Shown here: positions 57,296-64,000 of the stretch, in pieces
Layout of the letters: each line of letters starts with the position of its first letter
Numbering within the stretch: the stretch's first letter is position 1
From: Flavobacteriaceae bacterium
GTDB lineage: Bacteria > Bacteroidota > Bacteroidia > Flavobacteriales > Flavobacteriaceae
Direction of reading: 5' to 3'
NCBI GenBank assembly: GCA_029238515.1
Contig: JAQWFW010000034.1
Location: 1-64,000, forward strand
DNA: 64,000 nucleotides
Made by a program: the position numbers and the translations under genes
The notes under the pieces: generated by a model
Told to the model about the DNA's origin: nothing
What the model saw: only the letters and a program-made list of their open reading frames with translations
Databases searched by the model: none

Positions 57296-58291
57296 TTAAT
57301 GTTTTCTTAAACGAAGAAAAACTTTTTTTCTTTTTATGAAGTATGACCAGACGATTGATTTCTCTCCTACATAAGTAACTCGTTGCTGTTGAGTTCTGAA
57401 TTTTATGAGTTTTGGTAGAGCACCATAAAATTCAATATGGGCTTTTATGATGGCTAATGTGTGTTTGCCTTTACCAGAAAATAAAAATGAAGCTCCTGCG
57501 ACACCATCCAAAATCAAACGCATGAGTACAACGATAAACAATGGGTGATTTGAATTTTTTGTGAGTGCAAAAAGACTGTTTCTGAAGTTATAAAATGTTT
57601 TTTTTGAGTTTGTTTTGGATAAACTAGCCCCACCGACATGATAAACAGTCGAATTTCCAGTGTAAGTTACACCAAAACCTGCATTGTGCGCACGCCAGCA
57701 AAAATCTATTTCTTCCATGTGTGCAAAAAAGGATTCATCAAATCCATTAAGGGTATTAAAGGTTTTTTTACGCACAAAAAAACATGCACCAGAAGCCCAA
57801 AAAATTGGTCTACTATCATTGTATTGATTTGTGTCTTTTTCTAATGATTCAAAAATTCGGCCTCGGCAATAGGGATACCCCAATTGATCTATAAATCCAC
57901 CACCAGCACCAGCATATTCAAATTGATTTGGACGCTTTTGGTCTAAAATTTTTGGTTGTACAATAGCAGTATTTGCGTCGTTTTCAAACAAACTAATAAC
58001 AGGATCTAGCCAGTTTTCCGTCACCAAAACATCAGAATTCAAAAAACAAAAAACATCAGCGTCAATTTTTTTTATCGCTTTATTGTATGCTCCGGCGTAA
58101 CCAAAATTTTTATCCAATTCTATGATTTTGACTTTTACATGATTATGCTTTACAAACGCTACAGAATCGTCTTTGGAAGCGTTGTCTACCAAATAAATCT
58201 CATGGTTTTGACTAAAGTCAATCACTGATGGCAAAAACTTTTCGAGTAGATGCTTTCCATTCCAATTCAGTATGATAATAGCAATATTCAA
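57296..58291 (-). CDS. Family 2 glycosyltransferase
   Basis: A 331-residue GT-A enzyme: IILNWNGKHLLEKFLPS at the N-terminus, DNASKDDS for nucleotide-sugar binding, the DxD-like FLNSDVLV, and the ED acceptor motif in HMEEIDFCWRAHNAGF. It resembles rhamnosyltransferase-type GT2 enzymes acting on surface polysaccharide, but donor and acceptor are unknown. The start is TTG at 58291, overlapping the TGA of the upstream HsdR-N gene as TTGA; a basic C-terminal tail may contact the membrane. Confidence 0.9.
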   Translation of the reverse strand: MNIAIIILNWNGKHLLEKFLPSVIDFSQNHEIYLVDNASKDDSVAFVKHNHVKVKIIELDKNFGYAGAYNKAIKKIDADVFCFLNSDVLVTENWLDPVISLFENDANTAIVQPKILDQKRPNQFEYAGAGGGFIDQLGYPYCRGRIFESLEKDTNQYNDSRPIFWASGACFFVRKKTFNTLNGFDESFFAHMEEIDFCWRAHNAGFGVTYTGNSTVYHVGGASLSKTNSKKTFYNFRNSLFALTKNSNHPLFIVVLMRLILDGVAGASFLFSGKGKHTLAIIKAHIEFYGALPKLIKFRTQQQRVTYVGEKSIVWSYFIKRKKVFLRLRKH

Positions 58292-58749
58292 ATCTTCGAT
58301 TTTTGTGATGAATATTCAGGTAAAGATTTTAAAAACTGATATGATTTTGACGATTTATCCATGGTACAATAATAATGCTCCAAGCCGTTGGTAATCATCA
58401 TATAAGTTGTGTCCAACGCCAGGTTATATTGTGCAATTTGATCGAAAACTTCTTGATTGATTGCCACTTGTGGTGCTTTACATTCTATCAAACAATGTAC
58501 ACTTCCATCGCTGTTGTAAAGGACAATGTCATAGCGTTTTTTTTGTCCATACACTTGTAGTTGCTTTTCAATATTAATCAATGAAATAGGGTATTTTTTT
58601 TCTTTAATAATGTATTGTAAACAATGTTGGCGTACCCATTCTTCGGGTTGGAGCACGACAAATTTTTTACGTACTTCATCAAAGATTTGCGTTTTATTTT
58701 CGCTATTTTTGATTCTGAATTTGTAAGATGGAAAATTTAACTTTTGCAC
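58288..58749 (-). CDS. Stand-alone HsdR N-terminal (PD-(D/E)xK nuclease-like) protein
   Basis: A 153-residue protein equal to the N-terminal nuclease-like domain of type I restriction HsdR: the lead-in EEWVRQHCLQYIIKEKKYP, then KRYDIVLYN with the acidic metal ligand and LIECKAP with the E-x-K pair. No helicase, HsdM or HsdS gene is near, so it is not a restriction system. It starts with GTG at 58749 and is divergent from holA; I recall similar genes next to holA in other flavobacteria. The function is unknown. Confidence 0.85.
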   Translation of the reverse strand: MQKLNFPSYKFRIKNSENKTQIFDEVRKKFVVLQPEEWVRQHCLQYIIKEKKYPISLINIEKQLQVYGQKKRYDIVLYNSDGSVHCLIECKAPQVAINQEVFDQIAQYNLALDTTYMMITNGLEHYYCTMDKSSKSYQFLKSLPEYSSQKSKI

Positions 58750-58776
58750 ACTACAAATTTGCTAAATTTTTTCTTA

Positions 58777-59778
58777 ATGCATACGGTTCAATCTATTTTA
58801 AATGAAATAAAATCTGGAAAAATCCATCCGATATATTTTTTGATGGGAGAAGAGTCCTTTTTCATTGATCAAATTTCGACATTTATTGAAACTTCTGTTC
58901 TTGATGAATCACAACGCGGATTCGACCAAATGGTGCTTTATGGAAAGGAGACTTCGGTAGATGAGATAGTTTCTAGTGCCAAACGCTATCCCATGATTGC
59001 ACCCCGTCAGGTTATCATTGTAAAAGAGGCACAAAACCTTAGTCGTACTATTGAACAATTGCTTCCTTATGCCAACAATCCACAACAAACAACTACATTG
59101 GTATTCTGTTATAAGTACAAATCAATAGATAAACGAAAATCACTATACAAGGCCCTGTCTAAATCTCATGTTGTTTTTGAGAGTAATAAAATATATGACA
59201 GTAAAATACCTTCTTTTATTAGTGGAGAGTTACAAAAGCAAAATCTTAAAATCACACCAAAAGCAAGTTATTTACTCGCTGATTTTTTAGGAAATGATTT
59301 GGCTAAAATTTCAAATGAATTGAAAAAACTTCAATTAGTGATGGGAGACCATGACACAATCACCCCAGAGCTTATTCAGAAGAATATTGGTATTTCGAAG
59401 GACTTTAATAATTTTGAACTCCAAAAAGCTATTGCTCAACTCAACCGAAAAAAAGCGTATCAAATTGTTCAGTATTTTTCAGAAAACACAAAGCAACACC
59501 CAATGGTCGTTACTGTAGCGACTCTGTATAGTTTTTTTACTAAACTAATGACTCTTCATACTGTAACGGACCGAAATCCAAAAACACTTTCAAGAGCGAT
59601 TGGAGTGAGTCCATATTTTTTGGATGATTATATGGCTGCTGCAAAAAATTTCACAATGCGTCGTATTAGTGGTGTATTTCAAACCTTGCGAATTATAGAC
59701 ACAAAGAGCAAAGGTGTAGATGCCAATCTTAAGCCCAAGGATTTATACAATGAATTGATCTTTAGGATTTTAAATTAG
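58777..59778 (+). CDS. holA: DNA polymerase III subunit delta
   Basis: The clamp-loader delta subunit opens the sliding clamp. From the ATG at 58777 the protein has 333 residues with the delta signature KIHPIYFLMGEESFFIDQI, the AAA-like middle domain (LPYANNPQQTTTLVFCY) and the C-terminal collar domain (LLADFLGNDLAKISNELKKL). The frame begins earlier at a TTG (58744), but the second ATG matches family starts. Confidence 0.95.
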   Translation: MHTVQSILNEIKSGKIHPIYFLMGEESFFIDQISTFIETSVLDESQRGFDQMVLYGKETSVDEIVSSAKRYPMIAPRQVIIVKEAQNLSRTIEQLLPYANNPQQTTTLVFCYKYKSIDKRKSLYKALSKSHVVFESNKIYDSKIPSFISGELQKQNLKITPKASYLLADFLGNDLAKISNELKKLQLVMGDHDTITPELIQKNIGISKDFNNFELQKAIAQLNRKKAYQIVQYFSENTKQHPMVVTVATLYSFFTKLMTLHTVTDRNPKTLSRAIGVSPYFLDDYMAAAKNFTMRRISGVFQTLRIIDTKSKGVDANLKPKDLYNELIFRILN

Positions 59779-59798
59779 TGCAGAAATTTTTCTGATGT

Positions 59799-60539
59799 TT
59801 AACAATTTCTTCTTGCAAAAAGTGCTGCACCCACAATCCCTGCATTGTTTTTAAGTTCAGCAGCTTTGAAAGGGGTTTCAATGTCTATATATGCCTTAAA
59901 ATGTTCTATTTTTTTACTTACCCCACCACCAATAATAATTAAATCTGGATTGAAACTTTTTTCGATATGTTTTAAAAAAAAGTTTAAGCGTTTGCCCCAT
60001 TTTTTGTAATCCCAATCATTGCGTTTTCGTGCGGCATCGGAAGCAAAATATTCCATAATATCGCCCTTTTTTCCATAAAGTCTTCCAAGTTCAAAGTTCG
60101 AAAGGAGTTCTCCATTAAAGAAGACGCCAGAGCCAATTCCTGTACCTAAAGTTATGGTCATTACCAATCCTTTTTCGTTCTGTCCTTCACCAAATTCCAT
60201 GACGCCCATAGCGGCCGCATCGGCGTCATTTACCACATAAAAGGAGTTAGCTGCTTTTTGCTGAAACAATTCGTCTACTTGTGTACCTTTACAAGACTTA
60301 TCCAAATTTCCAAAGTGCATTGCGCGTCCTTTTTTAATGATGGTTGGAAAAGACACCCCTACAACTCCTTTCCATTGATGTTCTTGACACATGGTGCTTA
60401 TGACTTCTGAAATAGCTTCAGGCGTTGCAGGTTTTGGTGTTGGTATTCGAATACGCTCACTCACAAGTTCTCCTTTGTTTGTGTCTACTACAGCACCTTT
60501 GATTCCAGATCCGCCAATATCTATTCCTAGTATTTCCAT
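59799..60539 (-). CDS. ROK family sugar kinase, polyphosphate glucokinase-like
   Basis: A 246-residue kinase with the phosphate-1 loop [13 protein letters not shown], the catalytic NDADAAAMG, phosphate-2 [11 protein letters not shown] and the adenosine loop [10 protein letters not shown]. It lacks the cysteine zinc cluster of most ROK proteins, as do polyphosphate glucokinases, which phosphorylate glucose with polyphosphate or ATP; the phosphate donor here is inferred. It follows a small unknown gene by three bases in the same operon. Confidence 0.9.
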   Translation of the reverse strand: MEILGIDIGGSGIKGAVVDTNKGELVSERIRIPTPKPATPEAISEVISTMCQEHQWKGVVGVSFPTIIKKGRAMHFGNLDKSCKGTQVDELFQQKAANSFYVVNDADAAAMGVMEFGEGQNEKGLVMTITLGTGIGSGVFFNGELLSNFELGRLYGKKGDIMEYFASDAARKRNDWDYKKWGKRLNFFLKHIEKSFNPDLIIIGGGVSKKIEHFKAYIDIETPFKAAELKNNAGIVGAALFARRNC

Positions 60540-60542
60540 AAT

Positions 60543-61019
60543 TTATAATTTTAATTCTTCAATTTGAAGATTGTATTCATATTGTAAATCTTCGTGCAGT
60601 TTTGATGTTTTTTTTTCTGCCGAAACAATTTGTCGAATGTATATATTTGTCAGTGTTTTATTCTTGAAAATTGAAGGGCTAATGTTGTTCATTTTTAGGC
60701 AAACATAAAGCAGTAGTTCCACTTCTGTTTCAGGGCTATTGGAATATCGAGCAAATTTTTTGATACGACGCAAAATTTTACGCACACTTTTCTTGATGTA
60801 GAAATAGCTTTTGGTGTTGATTTCGTCGAAGAGATCGTCCAGTTGATTTTTAATGCTTTGTACATAATGATCTTCATCATCAGCTTCAAAAAGAAGATAG
60901 GTGAGGAGTTCTTTATTTTCAATTTTGAAACGCGCCAAACGCAAACAAAGTTGCTTAATGTGCTCTTTATCTAATTGTTCTAACGTCTTTTTAATTTCAA
61001 CTACACTTGCTGCTTTCAT
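60543..61019 (-). CDS. Conserved hypothetical protein upstream of the ROK kinase
   Basis: A 158-residue, lysine-rich, all-helical-looking soluble protein without signal peptide. It starts with an [16 protein letters not shown]-type helix and has a basic central stretch ([15 protein letters not shown]) that might bind nucleic acid or acidic polymers. I do not recognise a family. It sits three bases before the ROK/polyphosphate-glucokinase-like gene, so the two are co-expressed and may be functionally linked. Confidence 0.8.
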   Translation of the reverse strand: MKAASVVEIKKTLEQLDKEHIKQLCLRLARFKIENKELLTYLLFEADDEDHYVQSIKNQLDDLFDEINTKSYFYIKKSVRKILRRIKKFARYSNSPETEVELLLYVCLKMNNISPSIFKNKTLTNIYIRQIVSAEKKTSKLHEDLQYEYNLQIEELKL

Positions 61020-61139
61020 ATCAGTTGTAATAATACAATTTTTGGGAAATTATCACAAAAGATGTTGAATTTTATTTTAATTCATTTTTTTTAAATAAAA
61101 TTTAGTTAAATCCGCAATACAAGAAATAATACAGTTGTG

Positions 61140-61147
61140 TATTTTTG
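61140..61147 (+). promoter_or_regulatory. -7 promoter box of the YdjM-like gene
   Basis: TATTTTTG lies nine bases before the ATG at 61157 and overlaps the TTG (61145) that opens the longest frame, so the ATG is preferred and the leader is very short. Confidence 0.5.
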
Positions 61148-61156
61148 TGGTCAAAT

Positions 61157-62179
61157 ATGGATTCACTCACACAAATTGTTTTAGGCGCGGCTTGCGGAGA
61201 AGCCGTTTTAGGAAAAAAAATAGGTAATAGAGCTCTTCTTTTTGGTGCTTTGGGTGGGACTTTACCCGATTTGGATGTCTTTGTTGGTAATTGGTTGTTC
61301 AGTAATGAAATTCAATCTATGGCTTTTCATAGAGGGTTTATGCATTCTATTCCTTTTGCTCTTTTGGCCAGTTTTGCCCTAGGTTATTTCCTGTTTTGGT
61401 GCTATAATCGTAAACATCGCTTCGGGACTACCACCAGAAAAGATTGGATAAAACTATTTTTTTGGTCGATTTTCACGCATCCAATTTTGGATAGTTTTAC
61501 GGCTTATGGAACCCAGTTGTTCGCTCCTTTTTCAAATTACAGAGTTGCATTCAATAATATCTCTGTAGTTGATCCTTTGTATACAGTTCCTTTCTTGTTA
61601 TGTCTTATTGTGTTGATGTTTTTCCAACGCTCATCAAAGCGGAGGCGATTTGTATTGAATTTTGGTCTTATTATCAGTTCGTCGTACATGATTTTCACGC
61701 TGTTCAATAAAGTTTATGTGAATTCAATATTCAAATCTTCTCTTGAAAATAATGCCATAGAATATACTCGATTTAGAAGTCAGCCTACCATATTGAACAA
61801 CATACTTTGGTATGGCGTTGCTGAGTCAGATTCGGCCTATTACATAGCGCTTTATTCTATTTTTGATCAAAAAAATGCCCCTGAAAAATGGCAAAGAATA
61901 CCAAAAAATCATCAGCTGCTCCCAACTGAAGACAAGGATATTCAAACCTTGATTTGGTTTAGTGATGGTTTTTATAGTGTTTCACAAGGGACAGAGAAAG
62001 GTACATTTATCTTTAAAGATATGAGATATCCTTTGATGGATGAAAATGATCCGAATTCATCTGTTTTTAGCTTTTCAATTCGTAAAGAAAATAAACGTTG
62101 GATTGCTGCTCCTTTTTATCCTGAAAATCCAAATGAAAAGGATTTGACTAATTTCTGGGACCGACTCAAAGGGATTTAA
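61157..62179 (+). CDS. YdjM-type membrane-bound metal-dependent hydrolase (DUF457)
   Basis: A 340-residue membrane protein beginning MDSLTQIVLGAACGEAVLG. The DUF457 metal residues are visible in GGTLPDLDVF, FHRGFMHSIPF and FTHPILDSFTAYGTQLF, across four or five membrane segments (about 1-195); a soluble C-terminal domain (about 200-340) follows. The family is related to LexA-controlled YdjM and phospholipase C-like hydrolases; the substrate is unknown. Its TAA stop overlaps the TAA of the convergent PLP-enzyme gene. Confidence 0.88.
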   Translation: MDSLTQIVLGAACGEAVLGKKIGNRALLFGALGGTLPDLDVFVGNWLFSNEIQSMAFHRGFMHSIPFALLASFALGYFLFWCYNRKHRFGTTTRKDWIKLFFWSIFTHPILDSFTAYGTQLFAPFSNYRVAFNNISVVDPLYTVPFLLCLIVLMFFQRSSKRRRFVLNFGLIISSSYMIFTLFNKVYVNSIFKSSLENNAIEYTRFRSQPTILNNILWYGVAESDSAYYIALYSIFDQKNAPEKWQRIPKNHQLLPTEDKDIQTLIWFSDGFYSVSQGTEKGTFIFKDMRYPLMDENDPNSSVFSFSIRKENKRWIAAPFYPENPNEKDLTNFWDRLKGI

Positions 62180-63369
62180 AGTATGCCAACAGATTTCATG
62201 CATTTTTGCATAGCTTGAAAAGTACGTTCAATGTCATTATCTAACCCAACCGAAAAGCGAATTAAACCAGGGCTTAAACCCATTTCCTTTTGTTCGTCTT
62301 CTGGAATTTCAGAAGATGTAGAAGATCCAGGCGCACTAAATAAGGTTTTATAAAACCCGAGACTAACTGCTAAATATCCTAAATTTTCATCTTGCATCAT
62401 TTCCATCAAAGCATTTGCTTTTTCTAAGGTTTCTACATCAATGGTAAGCATGCCACCAAAGCCAAATTCGTTATTCATTTGACGCTTAAACTCTTTGTGT
62501 GATGGATGAGAGTTTAGCCCTGGATAAACTGTTTTTATTCCCAATGATTCAAATTTTTCGGCCAAATACATGGCATTGATACTGTGTTGTTTCATCCGAA
62601 TGTGAAGTGTACGAAGATTTTTTAGAATTGATGCTGCACGTAAACTGTCCATTGTAGCACCAAAGAGCATGGCCGCTCCATCATTTACATTCCGTAAGTT
62701 ATCTATCAGTTCTTGTGTACCACAGACCACACCACCTATTGCATCACTAGCGCCATTGATGAATTTTGTGAGACTGTGAATAACAATATCTGCTCCTAAT
62801 TGTTTTGGTGATATCGACAATGGCGAAAAGGTATTGTCCACTACAAGCTGAAGGTTATGTTTTTTTGCAAGCTTTGAAAGTGCCTGAATATCAGCAACTT
62901 CAAGTAGAGGATTACTTACAGATTCACAATAAAGTACTTTTGTGCTTTTTGATATTGCAGCTTCAACAGCTTCCAAGTTTGTGATGTCTACAAAGCTGGT
63001 TTGTATGTTTAGTTTGGGTGCAAAATTTTTAAGAAATGCATAAGTACCGCCATAAATTGTTCGACTTGAAACGATATGATCTCCAGCACTACACAATTGC
63101 ATGATAACGGATGTAATGGCACCCATCCCAGAGGCAGAAACATTGGAAGTTTCTGTTCCTTCCATAGCCGCTAAAGCTTCTCCAAGATAGAGGTTTGATG
63201 GAGAACTGTGTCTGGAGTATAGATAACATCCATCGGCATTGCCCTCAAAAGTGTCAAACATTGTTTTGGCCGATAAGAATGTATATGTGGATGAGTCTGA
63301 TATTGAGGGATTTACACCTCCAAATTCTCCAAAGTACTGTAAGTCTTGAATTGAATCCGCTGGGTTCAT
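62176..63369 (-). CDS. Cys/Met metabolism PLP-dependent enzyme, methionine gamma-lyase-like
   Basis: A 397-residue fold-type I gamma-family enzyme with YSRHSSPSN, the phosphate-binding SASGMGA, SSRTIYGGTY with Y106, VVDNTF with D178, and PLP lysine K202 in HSLTKF. Methionine gamma-lyase, cystathionine lyases and cystathionine gamma-synthase share these. The cysteine that marks Pseudomonas methionine gamma-lyase (YGCT) is glycine here (YGGT), so the exact reaction is open. The divergent Lrp/AsnC regulator supports amino-acid catabolism (the Pseudomonas mdeA-mdeR pair is a parallel). Confidence 0.9.
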   Translation of the reverse strand: MNPADSIQDLQYFGEFGGVNPSISDSSTYTFLSAKTMFDTFEGNADGCYLYSRHSSPSNLYLGEALAAMEGTETSNVSASGMGAITSVIMQLCSAGDHIVSSRTIYGGTYAFLKNFAPKLNIQTSFVDITNLEAVEAAISKSTKVLYCESVSNPLLEVADIQALSKLAKKHNLQLVVDNTFSPLSISPKQLGADIVIHSLTKFINGASDAIGGVVCGTQELIDNLRNVNDGAAMLFGATMDSLRAASILKNLRTLHIRMKQHSINAMYLAEKFESLGIKTVYPGLNSHPSHKEFKRQMNNEFGFGGMLTIDVETLEKANALMEMMQDENLGYLAVSLGFYKTLFSAPGSSTSSEIPEDEQKEMGLSPGLIRFSVGLDNDIERTFQAMQKCMKSVGIL

Positions 63370-63374
63370 ATTTT

Positions 63375-63453
63375 AAAGATTAATTTTAATCAAATATCGA
63401 TAATTAGTGATATAAAAACAATTGGTATTACTAATTATAGAAAATTAATCTTT
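63375..63453. repeat. Nested inverted repeats in the PLP-enzyme/Lrp divergent promoter region, likely regulator operator
   Basis: An exact 13-bp inverted repeat (AAAGATTAATTTT at 63375-63387 and its complement at 63441-63453, centres 66 bp apart) encloses an exact 9-bp inverted repeat (ATAATTAGT at 63400-63408, ACTAATTAT at 63430-63438, centres 30 bp apart). Lrp/AsnC proteins bind arrays of AT-rich sites spaced by helical turns, so this is a plausible operator for the adjacent regulator. Confidence 0.5.
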
Positions 63454-63483
63454 TTAATAGATGTATTTTAGAATAAATTTTTA

Positions 63484-63491
63484 TAAATTTG
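63484..63491 (+). promoter_or_regulatory. -7 promoter box of the Lrp/AsnC gene
   Basis: TAAATTTG matches TAnnTTTG, 34 bases before the ATG at 63526, just outside the inverted-repeat array. Confidence 0.5.
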
Positions 63492-63525
63492 TTTTTATTA
63501 ACCTATTCAAAGATAATTTTTCAAT

Positions 63526-63984
63526 ATGAAACTAGATGCATTGGACATCCAAATTTTACGTCTTCTTCAAAAAGATGCCAAACTAACCAACAAAGCACTC
63601 TCTGCCAAATTAGCACTTTCTGTAACAGCAATTTATGAACGCATAAAAAAACTTGAAAAAACAGGGTTTATAGAGGGATATGTAGCATTGATTTCCAAAG
63701 AAATGGTGGGTAAATCTTTTATTGCTTTTTGTCATGTAAAACTTATTCAGCACACTCAGGACAACGTAAAGCAATTTGAACGTGAAGTCATTACCATAGC
63801 GGAAGTTTTAGAATGCTATCATCTAAGTGGGGATTATGATTACTTGTTAAAGGTTCACGTAGAAGATATGGAATCTTACCGAAAATTTATGATTGAAAAG
63901 CTTACAAAATTAAATCATATTGGCAGTACACACAGCATGTTTATGATCAATCAAGTAAAGCATACAACAGCTTTAAATATTTAG
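63526..63984 (+). CDS. Lrp/AsnC family transcriptional regulator
   Basis: A 152-residue feast/famine regulator: N-terminal helix-turn-helix (LDALDIQILRLLQKDAKLTN, then LALSVTAIYERIKKLEKTGFI) and a C-terminal RAM ligand-binding domain (AFCHVKL, VLECYHLSGDYDYLLKV). It probably senses an amino acid and controls the divergent PLP-enzyme gene and itself. The ATG at 63526 matches the family start. Confidence 0.95.
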   Translation: MKLDALDIQILRLLQKDAKLTNKALSAKLALSVTAIYERIKKLEKTGFIEGYVALISKEMVGKSFIAFCHVKLIQHTQDNVKQFEREVITIAEVLECYHLSGDYDYLLKVHVEDMESYRKFMIEKLTKLNHIGSTHSMFMINQVKHTTALNI

Positions 63985-64000
63985 ATTTTTATTTATCTGT

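Noticed and set aside
58288-58749. HsdR-like gene considered as part of a restriction-modification system
   Set aside because: Only the N-terminal nuclease-like domain is present; no helicase, specificity or methyltransferase genes are close.
59781-59794. CAGAAA-TT-TTTCTG hairpin between convergent holA and the ROK kinase gene
   Set aside because: The two-base loop is too small to form the full stem and there is no T-run.

Overview
The window is a gene-dense, low-GC (visibly AT-rich) bacterial chromosome segment from the Bacteroidota, almost certainly the family Flavobacteriaceae; the genus cannot be fixed from sequence alone. The evidence is the gliding lipoprotein GldI, Bacteroidota-only families (DUF3810, DUF5683, a long LepB, DUF349 repeat protein, OstA-like protein, WbqC), small lipoproteins with short signal peptides, an absence of clear Shine-Dalgarno sequences, and many copies of the Bacteroidota -7 promoter box TAnnTTTG just upstream of genes. 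I see no tRNA, rRNA, insertion sequence, prophage or CRISPR array. No stretch longer than about 300 bases lacks a gene. This is mostly core genome; I did not find an obvious new defence or mobile system.

Layout. 1-9.1 kb (+): the 3' part of recQ (with a strange upstream junction), a cyclophilin-FKBP fusion, pyrG, yidC, mnmA, a FabK-like flavoprotein and mazG. 9.1-28.8 kb (-): DUF349 protein; an operon of two overlapping DUF368 membrane proteins plus aroE; a TPR protein; ostA-like plus class III aminotransferase; rel-fur-purA; a TrmH-type methyltransferase; two secreted amidohydrolase-family proteins; a DUF3810 metalloprotein. 28.9-35.5 kb: pepD (+), then DHH phosphoesterase-gldI-cyclophilin/FKBP lipoprotein (-), ndk (+), and recF-lipoprotein-dciA (-).

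35.6-41.9 kb (+): a membrane-anchored TPR protein and ribH, then a run containing two small membrane proteins (one only 38 aa), mutL, two tandem rhomboid proteases and an endonuclease/exonuclease/phosphatase-family protein. 41.9-48.3 kb (-): wbqC, lepB, dapB, a DUF5683 protein, parB, parA and a second ParA-like protein with an extra C-terminal domain. 48.4-52.7 kb (-): methylmalonyl-CoA mutase (both subunits), an FtsB/DivIC-like septum protein and uridine kinase in one overlapping operon. 52.9-64 kb: trxB (+), pheT and an OmpA lipoprotein (-), a glycosyltransferase and a stand-alone HsdR-N nuclease domain (-), holA (+), a ROK/polyphosphate-glucokinase-like kinase with a small partner (-), a YdjM-type membrane protein (+), and a Cys/Met-metabolism PLP enzyme divergent from an Lrp/AsnC regulator.

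How the genes work together: envelope biogenesis (YidC, OstA, LepB, PopT-like DUF368, PPIases, GldI), DNA maintenance (RecQ, RecF, DciA, MutL, HolA, ParAB), nucleotide supply and the stringent response (PyrG, PurA, Udk, Ndk, MazG, Rel) and amino-acid turnover dominate. Start codons in several genes were set by promoter boxes lying inside the longest reading frame, and at least three genes have a promoter box only four bases before the start codon, which suggests leaderless mRNAs.
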